Made by a program: the position numbers and the translations under genes. 64,000 bases of DNA from Rugalucina vietnamica (taxonomy: Eukaryota > Mollusca > Bivalvia > Lucinida > Lucinidae): the NCBI GenBank assembly GCA_964017185.1, contig OZ024869.1, positions 52,664,761 through 52,728,760 of the forward strand, written 5' to 3'. Under the pieces are notes generated by a model. It was not told the origin of the DNA. It saw nothing but the letters and a program-made list of their open reading frames with translations, and did not search any database. Shown here one piece after another: positions 43,885 to 55,265 of the stretch; position 1 is the first letter of the stretch, and every line of letters starts with the position of its first letter.

Positions 43885-44250
43885 TGAACCTTCGCATTGG
43901 AAAATCAACAATTTGGGTTTCAGACCAGGTCAGACACGAACTGGCCTGTGCATTCATAGAACATGGGCGGATCCAGAGGGGGGGACAGGGGGTCCGGACC
44001 CCCCTGGAAATGCCAGATTATTAATTTTTGCCATGTTGAAATTTTCCGTCAGACCCCTTCTGGGAATTTGGACCCCTCCTGAGAAAATTTTCTGGATCCG
44101 TGCATGTAGAAGCAGGCTAGAAGCTTGAAATTTCGGATTTAAGAAGAAGAGGAATTATGCTATCTGTGTAGTGAAAACAAAGGTGCTGATCAACTGCATG
44201 TGTCTTTGTTTTTGCCTTTGCATGATGTGGGTTTTCTTATGCCGGGGCTC
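43885..44250 (-). mobile_element. Family A foldback MITE interrupted by another element
   Basis: GAACCTTCGCATTGGAAAAT and TCAGACCAGGTCAGACACGA run to about 43,965. The element resumes at about 44,107 with TAGAAGCAGGCTAGAAGCTT and ends TTTTCTTATGCCGGGGCTC. The palindrome is decayed (GCTGATCAACTGCATG). Confidence 0.8.
43966..44106. mobile_element. About 140-bp MITE nested in family A
   Basis: Ends CGGATCCAGA and TCTGGATCCG enclose GGGGGACAGGGGGTCCGGAC at the left and TTTGGACCCCTCCTGAGAAA at the right. CATG borders both sides and may be part of a target duplication. Confidence 0.75.
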
Positions 44251-44644
44251 GTATAAGTAATCATTTTAATGTCTGCATTTACCATAATGCATTTCATGTT
44301 GAATTTAATAAATGGCAAAAATAAATGTCCCATGCACTTTTGCAATACATTTTCTATAGCTTTTAACTTGAAGGCTTTAAAGTGGGACATTCCTGATACT
44401 GTTTAGTGCCATTTTTTGTGGGTTTAAAATGGGTCTACTTGCTTTACTTGCAACTGACAGTATTTAGAGCTAAAACTGGCAAAGAACTCATCGACACATA
44501 TTAACAATCTAATGATTAAAAAATATTGGATGTCATGACATCCTCATTTTGGGTAAAAGTACCATACAATGAAGGCAATGTCCTGACATGACCTTTGCTG
44601 TTGACTTGGAAGTTAAGTATCAATTCAAACAAACAAACAAGAAA
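44251..44644. other. Intergenic stretch, nothing recognised
   Basis: Ends in (ACAA)n just before the next family A copy, possibly a lost SINE tail. Confidence 0.4.
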
Positions 44645-44879
44645 TGAGCCGCCTCATGAGAAAACCAACAATCTGCATATGCGAAAACAAAGAAGCAGAT
44701 CAGCTTCGTGGTAACCGCGAAGCTGATCAGCGCCTTAGTTTTCGCTACTCCGATAGTACAATTCCTCTTCTTCTTAAATACAAAATTTCAAGCTCGAGCC
44801 ATCTTCTGTGCTTGTACAGCTCTGTTTGTATCAGACCTGTTCGGAAACCACATTGTTGGTTTTCCCACGAGGCAGCTCA
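44645..44879 (+). mobile_element. Family A foldback MITE
   Basis: Well-preserved ends TGAGCCGCCTCATGAGAAAA and CCCACGAGGCAGCTCA. Palindrome CTTCGTGGTAACCGCGAAG with a G-T type mismatch. Confidence 0.9.
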
Positions 44880-44967
44880 AATATAGATGGTCTTCCTCAC
44901 TAGTGACAAAGAACCAAGATGGGGTCTTATACTTTCTAATACAGTTCTGTATATAGAAAACCATTAC

Positions 44968-45078
44968 ATTACGAAAACACGCCCATGCAGTAGACAGATT
45001 TTTTTCGTCTGTAGAAATTGAAAATTTTCAGTCGAAAGTTTTTGTTGTTTTTCTTATTTTTGCTCAAAACATAAAATT
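44968..45078 (+). mobile_element. Family B copy 8, left half
   Basis: GAAAACACGCCCATGCAGTA to TTTTTGCTCAAAACATAA, then AATT. It stops in the first hairpin arm at the border of the 10.9-kb structure; the other half begins at 56,002. Confidence 0.88.
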
Positions 45079-45219
45079 CAGTCAGGGAAACTCGCTGAAT
45101 ACCGCGATGTTGAAGATCGCTGTTTTCCGCGATGTTGAAGATCGTCGTTTTCCGCGATGTTGTTGTTGTTGTAAAATAAAAATTAAAAATGGCCGTATAT
45201 CTCTGGGATTACAGACAAC

Positions 45220-46640
45220 TCTCCCCAGAATAGTTTAGAATAGTTTACAACTCGTCCCAAGACAACTCTCCCCAAAGTTAACTCGTCCCAAGACAACTCG
45301 TCCCACTTTTAAAAGACAACTCGTCCCACTTTAGAAGACAGCTCGATCCCACTTTCTTTGACCACCCCTTTAACTCTCTCTTCTTTATCCCAGCTTCGTC
45401 GGTCCGTAAGTCAACGCAAAATCAACATACAAAGATTTTGAAAAATAATGAGGATTGAAAAACATAAAACACAGTATGGCCACAGGTACATAGATAGATA
45501 ATACCAATAATTACCGGTAACTTCAAACTGTTGTGAGTCGTTCTAATAGACATTTTTCACTTTTGAACGTAAATGCTGCTGGCGCTTGCGGTTATGACTT
45601 TCCGTGTGATGGGGGACGACTCGTGAGGGCATATTTGAGACGAAGACGAGGGACGATATGAAGAATTACTTAGTCAAAACTACCAATAGCCCGACGAAGA
45701 CGAATTAAATGAGAGAGTCAAAAAAGTGAAATAGTCAGGACGTGTAGCTGTGTAGCTCAGTAGGTAGCGTTCTTGGAGTTGAACGAGAAAGGTCCTGGGT
45801 TCGAGTCCCGGACCGATCACTTTTTTTTCTTTTCTTTATTTGTCTCTTGTGACAAAAAAGCTTTGCAAATAAAACATAATATATTATCAGCTGATTATAT
45901 TTTTTGGCAAATACAAGAATCATGAAATGCCCTACTACATTAAATTCTTAAATCGTAAAGGAATTGAAGTTTGAGACGGCAGCCTACATGTATGTTTTCT
46001 CTTGTATTGGGAGCTTGACCGTATTTTTGGCATGAGAGCTGATCTATCTGATCGTCAATATTTCTTTCTGGGTGACATGAAAATATGAATATACTGAAGG
46101 CTTGTACAGGCATAATGTGGCTAGGATAAGTTAGCCACCCTGAACGACTTAAACTGAATGTTTTCCGCGGACGTAGGCACTAACTCAAATAGTACACTGT
46201 ATAGATAGTACACTGTATAGTGTACATGTAAAGATATATGTATATTTATTAGGTGTAAGACCTACAGTTCCACGTGCTGTCTCGTGAGAGGACATAATTT
46301 ATTTTGGCATGTTTATACATGTATTTCAAACAGATACTCGATATCTTGTTGTTATTTATTTGGTTGATGTTTCGTTTTGAGTCCATTAGACGATAAGTGC
46401 GATATCCTAGCTACATTTTGCATAGCCATACAAATAAGTTGAGGTTTTGTAGACCTTCCACAGTATTTCAGCATTTTGGATGCGATAATTACGATTTTTG
46501 GATGTTTTTTTTTCCAAGTCAACGGCTTTCTTTCTGATCCTCATTTATTCTCTTGAATTATGCGTGATGTTTATCTGGTTGAATTCAAATAAATATTTAT
46601 AATTAAACTTCAAACTAAAACTAAGAAACATACAGTTCGT
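45220..46640 (+). repeat. Left arm of the large inverted repeat
   Basis: It starts with repeated ACAACTCGTCCCA motifs (45,240-45,350). GACATTTTTCACTTTTGAAC, GGGCATATTTG and GAAGAATTACTTAGTCAAAA follow, then a tRNA-like segment, TACAGTTCCACGTGCTGTCT and TGATCCTCATTTATTCT. All of these recur inverted and in the same order in 52,760-50,590. Confidence 0.85.
45746..45818 (+). tRNA. tRNA-like sequence (pseudogene or SINE head)
   Basis: A box TAGCTCAGTAGGTAGCG and B box GGGTTCGAGTCCC are present, followed by a T run. The acceptor and anticodon stems do not pair convincingly, so this is not called a functional tRNA. The counterpart in the right arm lies at 51,627-51,697. Confidence 0.45.
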
Positions 46641-46703
46641 TTTTTCATAACGTGCCGCGTACCTTGCTTAACCCTAAAACAGGATGACAATATTCTTTAC
46701 ATG

Positions 46704-46738
<35 letters not shown>

Positions 46739-46774
46739 GCACGCACACACGCACGCACGCACGCACGCACGCAC
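46704..46774. repeat. (CA)n/(CGCA)n microsatellite
   Basis: About 30 bp of (AC)n passes into (GCAC)n. Confidence 0.95.
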
Positions 46775-46887
46775 GTTCCGTTGATTACTTCATATCGCAG
46801 TGGTTCAGTCAGTCGCTTCGTAAAATCACATGTCGAGAATAAATACGTACATGTAGTTGATATAAGACTGGTACAAAATTATTTTTA

Positions 46888-47092
46888 GGGAGCACGGTGG
46901 CGTAGTGGTAGGGCGTCTGACTCCGAATCGAGAGGTCCTGGGTTCGATCCCCATAGGCGCCACCGTGTTGTGTCCTTGAGCAAGACACATTCACTCCTTA
47001 CTAACTGGTTAAACCCAGGAAGCGTTGGCTCCGTCCCGTCATGACTGAAAAAATGTTGACTGGGACATAAAGCCTTAATAAAAAATGATTTT
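46888..47092 (+). mobile_element. SINE type III, tRNA-derived, full length
   Basis: Head GGGAGCACGGTGGCGTAGTG, B box GGGTTCGATCCC, then GTGTTGTGTCCTTGAGCAAG, CAGGAAGCGTTGGCTCCGTC and GACTGGGACATAAAGCC with an A-rich tail. Confidence 0.88.
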
Positions 47093-47855
47093 GATAAGAG
47101 CATCTGACTCGTTAGCTCAGGAGGTTAAGCGCGAGTAGGAAACGCCTATTTTTATTGGAATTATTTTTTTTTCGCAGAAAAAAAACAAACAAACTTAAAA
47201 CCAAAATGCATTGGTAAAATGCAAAAATAAAGAAATCCAATTAAACATATAAATCGTAAACAATGTTATCATATGCAATAGTAACAATGATTATTGTTGT
47301 CTTCCCGTTTAACTGTCTGATTTAATGGAACAATGAACCAGAAGTGGCCTTTGACACGACATGTTTACAAAATCGCACCATCAACCGTCATGTTTGCCAT
47401 TAAAGATACATTACGCGTTCAATGCGAGTCGGTCTTATAAATGCTTGGCGCGAATAAAACAGCTTCCAGTGCAGAATATTATTTTTTTAGACACTCGTGT
47501 GTATAACTAGGGATTGCTAGTTCAATTCTGAGCTGCCCATGGCTTTATGGTTACACTATAAACCGAGATCCCGTCTGCAAATGACGATAACTGTTGGTGG
47601 GGAAACAACTATCAACTATTTGTTATCTCCATGTGACTTTTAACATACTGGTGCATGTATATACGTACATTGGTTCTGTTAAGCTACATTTCACGTGTTT
47701 TTCGTGAACACACAGAAACTTTTTTTACATGTAAACATGGCAAGATTTACGATTTGAAACATTTAGTTGATCTTTAATTTTATGTGTACTTCTTTTTATT
47801 CTACGCCTTACAACGTTTTGACACATTTCAAGTAATATCGAGCATGGTCTGTTAT

Positions 47856-47947
47856 CCTCATCAGGATAACATGTCCGTGACATGTTTACCCCATTGAACA
47901 ACGCTTTTATAAAGCAAAACTTGAGTATGCAGGGGTATACCTAGTTT
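47856..47947 (-). mobile_element. Family B fragment (right end, inverted)
   Basis: Read on the minus strand: TAGGTATACCCCTGCATACT, then TTTTGCTTTATAAAAGCG and ACATGTCACGGAC. It abuts a family I repeat. Confidence 0.7.
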
Positions 47948-48690
47948 TAGCTCACATGAGCCCTTCGGCTCAAAAGGTGAGCTTATAGGATGGCCATGCC
48001 CCTGTCAACAATTTCCATGATCTTCTTCTCTGAAACAGCTTGGCCAGTCAAAGTTAAAACTGTTTGCGGAGCATTCTTAGGAAGGGGAAACGAAATTTGC
48101 ATAAATGGACCAGGTCATATGACCAAGATGGCCGCCTTGGCTATAAATAGCAAAAACCGTTAAAATTTTTCTTCTCCAGAACCAGAAGGCCTATGATCTT
48201 GTAACTTGGCATGAAGCATCAAACAATATTAAACGCACTACAAAGATCGGTAAGATCAACTTACATGTATGTCACCCATGCATTTAAATGGGGAAATAAG
48301 TTAAATGTAATTAAATGGGTGGAAACTTGCTATGATAATACAAATGGACAGATTTATTTTTGTGAAAACATTAAGACCCAGGTGGTTGTCTGCTCCTGCC
48401 TGGGGGATATATACATGTATATGACTATAATATTGAAACATCTTCTCTGCAACCGCATGGTCGATCAAAGCCAAACTTCGTGGAAGGGGAACGAAAGTTT
48501 GTATTAATGGTCAAGGTAACTTGACCAAAATGGCCGCCATGGCTATGAATTGAAAAACCTTTAAGTGTTCTTTTTCAGAACCAGTAGGCCTATGATTTTG
48601 AAACTTGGCATGAAGCATCTACATAGTCTATATATGACCCAGGGATGACATTAACCTATTATAGGACAAGGTCAACTTAGGTTGCCTATG
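47948..48690. repeat. Diverged family I repeat, about one and a half units
   Basis: It opens GCTCACATGAGCCCTTCGGC, then TTCTTCTCTGAAACAGCTTG and ATATGACCAAGATGGCCGCC. A second partial unit starts near 48,435 (CATCTTCTCTGCAACCGCAT). TTATAGGACAAGGTCAAC lies near the end. Confidence 0.8.
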
Positions 48691-48697
48691 CTTCTGA

Positions 48698-48805
48698 AAA
48701 CATAGATTGTGAGTATTCGTTCTATTATGTGTCCACAATCTATGTTTTGAACAAATAAGAAAATATCAAAACTGTTGAAATGAAAATTTTCATTTTTTTT
48801 TTTCA
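48698..48805 (+). mobile_element. Family B hairpin fragment
   Basis: AAAACATAGATTGTGAGTAT and GTCCACAATCTATGTTTTGA are the outer hairpin arms with the inner stem lost. Confidence 0.75.
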
Positions 48806-49034
48806 ACTTATAAAACACAGTGTATTTTGCTTGTTAAGGTTTTGTAATGATATCGTCATGATACAGGGTACCGTTTTAGTGCACATGTAATACACATGCT
48901 GACGACAGATCTACAACATTTTATCATTCTTAACCTTACTCATTAGGGCCCATCTTTGCGTCCGGAATCGGGCAAGCATATATAAGCACATAAGCTTCTT
49001 ACTCATTCTGTTTAAATAAATAATAAATTGAATC

Positions 49035-49190
49035 GGTTTGTTGATTTGGGCGTTAATCCAACAGCAAAGGTCATATGGAAACGAGACCTCAGTTTATAGT
49101 CTCATCCGACAGACGCAAGAAGACCCGGATCAAACCTGCGATCTCTGGTTTATAAGGCACGTGAAATAACCACTGCACCATGGTGGCTTG
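49035..49190 (-). mobile_element. SINE type IV, tRNA-derived
   Basis: On the minus strand: GCCACCATGGTGCAGTGGTT head, degenerate B box AGGTTTGATCCGG, then TCTCGTTTCCATATGACCTT and GGATTAACGCCCAAATCAAC. Confidence 0.7.
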
Positions 49191-49724
49191 CTTAATAGGT
49201 TCAGTATAAACTTTATCATGATAGAAATCGTACTTTTAAATGTTAAAATAGGACAAAAGAACGCATGCCCTTAACATCAACTGCGTTCGGCTTGCCAAGC
49301 AGCAATGTGGTTTGATAACGGATCCGGCTTGATATGATCTTTGTTTTGTCGATGGGCCCTAGGACAAAATGTTGCCCTGTTACATGTATATATATTAAAA
49401 TCATGAATGGCGGTTCGTTTGTTTACATACAGTATAAAAGGTCGGTAAATGGACACGTGAAATGTCTGCGTAGTATACTGTACATGTATATGAATATGTG
49501 TATTCGGGTATTGTCTATCAGTGTCAGCACCATCGAGTATGCTTGCGATACAATCAAAGTCCTTACAACAAAGATTGATGCAACATCACACAACATGTGA
49601 TAAAATGGATTAAAACAACCTTCAGCGCAGCAATATCGCTTTGGCAACTACCAACACCAAGACAATGAATTCTTCGCCGTAGCCTTGCTGCCCAATTGAT
49701 CAGTCTTACAATCACGGGTGACAC

Positions 49725-49850
49725 AAACCAAGTTCTGCTTGTGGGTGTGCAAGTTCGTTTTCTCAGGGTTCTCCCCTTTCCCCCCTGTTACTGATTTACC
49801 CGTCTCATATGAAGTAAAATAATTTTGAACGGGCCGAAACTTGTATAAAA
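49725..49850 (+). mobile_element. SINE type II, 5'-truncated
   Basis: CAAGTTCTGCTTGTGGGTGT, TTCTCCCCTTTCCCCC and a degenerate GGGCCGAAACTTGTA tail. The tRNA head is absent. Confidence 0.65.
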
Positions 49851-50089
49851 AAACCCGCATCATTATGATCAGAAATGAGCACAATCAGACCCTTATCTGT
49901 AATCAAGTAACAATAGAATGACCAAGAATCTATACAATTACATTTCCCATCCTAACATAGACAACAGGCGGGAGAGACATGGCGGTCCCACACATCACAA
50001 GCAATTTAACAACACGCATAAAAAACAAAATTACTAGCTCTTTTCAAACAAGACCAGCGTCTAGTCTGTTAAAAGGGACAATAGGCGGC

Positions 50090-50346
50090 CCCCGTGGCCG
50101 AGTGGTTAAGGTCGCTGACTTCAGTGCTCTTGATCATTCGATCATCTCCCCGCTGTTGGTTCGCGCCTCGCACGGGACGGAATTCACATGTGGGACGAGC
50201 CAAGTTCTGCTTGCGGGTGTGTCAGGTGGTTTTTCCCCGGGTACCCCGGTTTTCGCCCCACTTTCTGTTTGATTCGTCTCGATATGAGTGAAAAGGCTTG
50301 AAAGGGACGTAAAACTGAATTAAAAAAAAAAAAAAAAAAAAAAAAA
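50090..50346 (+). mobile_element. SINE type II, full length
   Basis: GGCGGCCCCCGTGGCCGAGT head, modified B box GGTTCGCGCC, CAAGTTCTGCTTGCGGGTGT, AAGGGACGTAAAACTGAATT and a 26-bp A tail. Confidence 0.88.
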
Positions 50347-50995
50347 GGACAATACACGAGGCAATATTCTTAGGAAAACACATGTGTCAATGTGAAGACA
50401 GTATACACCATTATTTGTGAAACAAATTAATAATTTGTGCACTTTGACAGAATATGTAGTGTCCAAAATTGCTTCTACGTGTATGTGAAAATGGCGAACA
50501 TCAAAAGTAAACTGCGGCGAAGTGACGCGCGACCCGCTTTACGGGGCGACTGAAACACTATGCGTCCTCTTCGGAAACACTTAAGAAACTCATGAAAATA
50601 ATATAATTGTGTTAGTTTGATTTTAATTTATTTATTTGAATTCAACCAGGTGAAACAGCACGCATACCATCACACAGAATAAATGAGGATCAGAACGAAA
50701 GCTTATGTCTTGCCAAATTAATTTTCTACATCGTAACCATCGCACTCGATATGGCAGAAATACTGTTGAAAGTCTACAATAGACAAAAACAGTTGTGTGG
50801 CTAGGCATATTGTAGCTACATGTAGGGTATTGCCCCCATCGCTCTTCCTACTGTCGAATGGACTCAAAACGACATATCGAAAAAATAAACATTGTTCGCT
50901 CACGAGATAGCACGTGAAACTGTAGTTTTACATCTATACACATATATATGAACATGTACACTATACTGTTTGATTTGGTGTCTTGTGTATTTGTT

Positions 50996-51231
50996 AAAAT
51001 TCAGTTTTACGTCCCTTTCAAGATTATTTCAACTCATATGAAAAGCACCAAACAGTAGGTGGGGCGAAAACGGGAGTACCCCGAGAAAAACCGCCTGGCA
51101 CACCCGCAAGCAGAACTTGGCCTGTCTCACATGTGGCCATTGTGGGTCTCGAACTCACACCAGACACAACGGTGAGATGATTAAGTGATTATGAAACAGC
51201 GCTCTTAACTGCTCGGCCACGGGGGACGCTT
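50996..51231 (-). mobile_element. SINE type II inserted in the right arm
   Basis: The minus-strand head GCGTCCCCCGTGGCCGAGCA and B box GTTCGAGACC run to TGAAAGGGACGTAAAACTGA. Its absence from the left arm dates it after the inverted duplication. Confidence 0.88.
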
Positions 51232-51626
51232 GCGTAGTTTTTTTAGTCATTAGAGGCGGTCAGCTTATCCTATCCACATTATCTGTACCAGCCAGTCAGG
51301 AAATAAATGTTGACGTTAGGATCGGTCGCTGATCCGTTCTTCTGCCGAAAATGACGATCGAGTTCTCGGCTTCAATGGGTGAAAAATCAAGACCTATAGA
51401 AAAACCTATACATGCGGTATGCCTTCTCACTAGACAGTTTAGTCCAGAAACTTACGATTTAGTATTAAATGCAGCAGTGAATTTTGTGATTTTTGCATTT
51501 GCCAATAGATAAAATATTATTTTCTTTTTTTTTCCTTTTTTTCATTTCTTTTTAATTTTCTAAGCTTTATTGTCACAGGTGCGAAAAAAGGAAGAAACAA
51601 AGAAAAGGAAAAATATTTTGGTCCTA

Positions 51627-51697
51627 CCCGGACTCGAACCCAGGACCTTTCGATTCAATGTCTTACACTCTACCTACTGAACTATTCAGCTAGGCGT
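51627..51697 (-). tRNA. tRNA-like sequence (pseudogene or SINE head), right arm
   Basis: Minus strand: GTTCAGTAGGTAGAG (A box) and GGGTTCGAGTCCG (B box). It is the counterpart of 45,746-45,818, with several differences. No convincing cloverleaf. Confidence 0.45.
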
Positions 51698-52149
51698 CCT
51701 TGACAATTCGTTTTTAGCGTGTCTCATTTAATACACCTCCGGTGGGCTGTTGGTAGTTTTGACTAAGTAATTCTTCATATCGCCCCCCGCCTTCGTCCCA
51801 AATATGCCCTCACGAGTCGTCGCCCATCACACACAAAGTCGTAACCGCAAGCGCCAGCAAACTTTACGTTCAAAAGTGAAAAATGTCTAATAATTACACC
51901 TGGGCCAATTAACTGTAACGCATGGTAGAGATACAGGCACAAACATTATCTTATCAACACCCGTTCCATAACTTTTTGTTGAATTACTAAAGCACTAGTA
52001 GATATGTATAAGTTAAAATTGGCACGTGTCGTTAACCGACTTCTTTTAAAGTATTTTAGCAATAGGCTTGTGGTGTACCATTTTACTCAAAATTGACATC
52101 ATTTGTAATATAGCGACATGAGTTTGACTGAATTTAAAGTTTGCAAAAA

Positions 52150-52205
52150 GTTAAAAGTTTCATCTGAAGAAGGCTGTGAAAGGCCGAAACATTAGGAAAA
52201 AATAG
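52150..52205 (+). ncRNA. Possible hammerhead-like core
   Basis: CTGAAGA, then a three-base stem GGC...GCC around TGTGAAAG, then GAAAC: the order of a hammerhead catalytic core, in which the seventh core base is variable. Stems I and III could not be confirmed. Such motifs occur in Penelope-like retroelement repeats. Confidence 0.2.
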
Positions 52206-52985
52206 TGCTTCTAATAGAAAGAAACAAGACTTCATGTTGTTCTTCCTTAGAAGACACCGTAGAATTACTGTCAAAATTGACGCCAAAATTTAATATGTAT
52301 GGTCTTCAAGTTTAACCATTTGTGTTTTATTCTTCTCAAAACATGTGGAAGGTACTTTTATTTATAAACAGTGTTCTGTACGAATATAAGTAAATTTATT
52401 TCACAAGTCCAAACGAGGAATCATCAATTTTCTATCCAAATATAGCTTTCACAACTGTTGGTCGATTGAAACACCTGAATAACACCTGAATACATGTACT
52501 TCAATACTTGAAGTTGTATCCACTGTAAGAGACGTTCGCGCAAATGTATGGTAGATTTACCTGTATACTCGGAGAACATGATGTAAAATAGAAGGAAAAA
52601 GAAAAAGGAAGAGTGGGTCGAGTAGTCCTCTAAAGTAGAGATGGCATCTAAGGGAGAGTTGTCTTCTAGAAGTGGAGAGCGAGTGCGAGATTTATGTGGG
52701 GAGAGATGTTTTTTGGGTGAGATATCTTTGTGGAGAGTTGTCCTGATCCCGATCTCCACCGCTGACGTTTCGGTACACCATCAGTTAAGCTACAAGTTAG
52801 CAGGAAACCTAGACGTGATGCGTTTTGCTCACAGCAGACGATAGAATCATATTTTTAAACAAAAAAAAATTGGCTTTTGGATACTTTCCTTGTAATACGT
52901 TAAAACGTAACATTTTCTTTAGGATAGGGTCACTTATGTTTGCTTGCATTATTTCTAGTTTCATTTTTCTTCTTTCTTTTATATT

Positions 52986-52990
52986 TTATT

Positions 52991-53041
<51 letters not shown>

Positions 53042-53046
53042 TTATC
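52986..53046. repeat. (TTTA)n microsatellite
   Basis: About 15 tetranucleotide copies. Type III SINE 3' sequence (TGTCCTTGAGCAAGACACCT) follows at about 53,205-53,270. The remainder of 52,761-53,581 holds nothing recognised. Confidence 0.95.
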
Positions 53047-54234
53047 TTTTTGTGGGGGTGGTGATTTAATTGTTATCTTTTTGTGGGTGTGGTGGTGGTC
53101 ATGTTTTAATACAAGTATTTTGCCAGAGCCTGGCGGATAATGTTAAGCACCAAGAAAAGACGTCACTGTTACTTAGATTCAGACCCGCTGCGTGCCGTGA
53201 TGTGTCCTTTGTGTCCTTGAGCAAGACACCTCAACTCTCCATACTTCTGGTTTACTCAAGGAAGAATTAGGAAACGATGGCATGTATGATCCGTATGCTA
53301 GAACTTAGAGTAGGCCCATAGTACCATGCATTTTTTTTATTGTTTAGAGAAAATTTCAAAATAGAATAGTGGACAATTAGACACCCCATCGGGTTGTGCC
53401 TCTGAAACCACAGGAGGGATATACTGTAGAAATGAAGAGCAGACGAAATACATAAAAAAAATGCGTCTTCAAAACCCAGAAACCTCAAGGTCTTTAAATG
53501 CCTGTCATAAGCAAACGCATCGGTAGATGTTTTAGATGCATCGGTAAAATTTTAGATAATTGATTAATTTACCAAAATTTAGGCCAAAAAAAATAATACC
53601 ATTGTTTCTCAGGCCACTTTTTGGAGAAACAGATGCGGGCGGCAGGTTTTTTATTTTAATTTTTATTTGAACAAAAACGAATGCGGGCGGCGGCATTTTT
53701 TTTTTTTTTAACTTTGTTTTTTCTGGGGGGAGGGGGGTCGGTATGGAGATATGGCGAGTGAGTGATAAACGGACAATATGCTTCCGGTGATCTATGCCCG
53801 AGTCACCGTACGGTAACTCTCGTTTAATTTATGATCGATATTTCACACCTAATTTGTGATTGTCAAAATTGGTTGAGCATTAGTAATTCGGAAACAAATG
53901 AATATCATACCTATTGGTCTAACACTTAATCCGATAACAATAGATTTGAGAACATCAGTCAGCACGAGTTCCCCCCAATTATCATGATTATCACGCTCTC
54001 TGAGTACATCTCAACACAAGTCATAATCTCCGCCCATTGGCCCATGAGATAGCGAATGACGACGTCAATCAGTAATTCTTGTCAAGACATTTTAATAACT
54101 TGTCGGAAAAGAATCGAAATCCACTGTATGTTGTGTCAGCAAGTAACACATTCTTTTCTTGTCCTTATTTTCTAATTTCACTCGAATGAAAGTTTGAACA
54201 TTGTACCGATCACACATCGGTGATCATATGATAG

Positions 54235-54465
54235 CGAAATGATGAGAGTATTCGCTTCGGGCACGGGAGGTATCGGGTTGGATCCCGGGCTGCGTGATAC
54301 CAAAAACTTTAAAAATGGTACCAAAAAATACCTTGCTAGCTTGGCGCTCATCATTCTTAAAGCAAGCACTGGCATCTCTTCTCCTAAAAAGATAACTTCA
54401 GTGATGGGAATACAATTATTGAGGTGGTGGTTGGTAACGGGCAGTTTAGTTCTATCATTAGATGA
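54235..54465 (+). mobile_element. SINE type I, diverged
   Basis: GGGAGGTATCGGGTTGGATC (B box region), CGTGATACCAAAAACTTTAA, CTTGCTAGCTTGGCGCTCAT and GAGGTGGTGGTTGGTAACGG follow the order of the copy at 1,441. The A box and tail are poor. Confidence 0.65.
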
Positions 54466-54479
54466 TTAGAGTCTGGTGA

Positions 54480-55265
54480 TTGCAATACCCTTACTCGGGG
54501 TTAAAACGAGGTGTGCCGGTAAGTCAGCGGCGGAACACTATACGAACATACAACGTACATGGCATGACTAATTATATTATTCCACAAAGAATTCTTGCGG
54601 ATGCTCAAAACACTCATTTTCCCAGCGGGAAAGTAAAGAAATCACATTTGTTTTTCAGCGTGAACTTTTACCTACCTTCCCGGACATTACCGTTCTCAAT
54701 CGCGAATATTAAATGTAGGTGTCCTAATGTTTTGGACCACAAAAATTGTTCACGAAATCATTGACCAACGTGTCATCAATAGCCTATAATAACCCAATGT
54801 TTGCGGTAACGTTACGGTCTACCAATAATCCCCTAGTCACGAGTGCGATAACATGTATCGCTCGGCTTATTTTTAAAACTATTGTGGATTAATATAATTT
54901 GAGTGTCATTCACGCTTCGCGAGCAATGGATTGTGTCACCTAAACATTAGTGAGATGACAATTATCACTCACGAGTATGTATACACGAATTTTGAGCAGA
55001 CGACATGGTTCATTCACATTAGGCTATCAAAAACACAATTTTCCATTTCAAATGTGTTTATTCATTTTTAAAGTACATGTACTTAAAAGAGAAACTGTAA
55101 GAAAACTGCGCCTTGGCGAATGCCCGGGAAACGATATTTCATTTTTCCTCTCCGCGAGTTTTGATTTTTTACTTGCACATAAATAAATTAGTATAAAGGA
55201 ACACAAGGGTAAAACGGCGCCTTGGTACCGCCGTCGCGATATTTGAGTGGATGAAATTTTGGTTT
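54480..55265 (-). mobile_element. Relic of the pogo-like element (see 59,115), mostly inverted
   Basis: On the minus strand, AAGGCGCCGTTTTACCCTTG, GTTTTCTTACAGTTTCTCTT, TAGACCGTAACG and GACACC parallel 59,235-59,820. One block near 54,510 (GTAAGTCAGCGGCGGAAC) matches in the direct orientation, so part was rearranged. Confidence 0.65.

Larger units (their letters stand above)
50590..52760 (-). repeat. Right arm of the large inverted repeat
   Basis: Read on the minus strand from 52,760 it gives the ACAACTCTC / ACTCGACCC motifs, then GACATTTTTCACTTTTGAAC at about 51,890. The tRNA-like segment, CACGTGCTATCTCGTGAGC and TGATCCTCATTTATTCTGTG follow. It is interrupted by a type II SINE (50,996-51,231) and by about 650 bp of other sequence at 51,900-52,560. 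Confidence 0.82.

Noticed and set aside
45746-45818. Functional tRNA gene
   Set aside because: A and B boxes are good, but stems do not pair convincingly and the sequence recurs with its flanks in the inverted arm, so it is treated as repeat-derived.
52825-53064. Hydrophobic membrane peptide near 53,000
   Set aside because: The Phe/Ile/Tyr/Leu-rich stretch is the translation of the (TTTA)n microsatellite.
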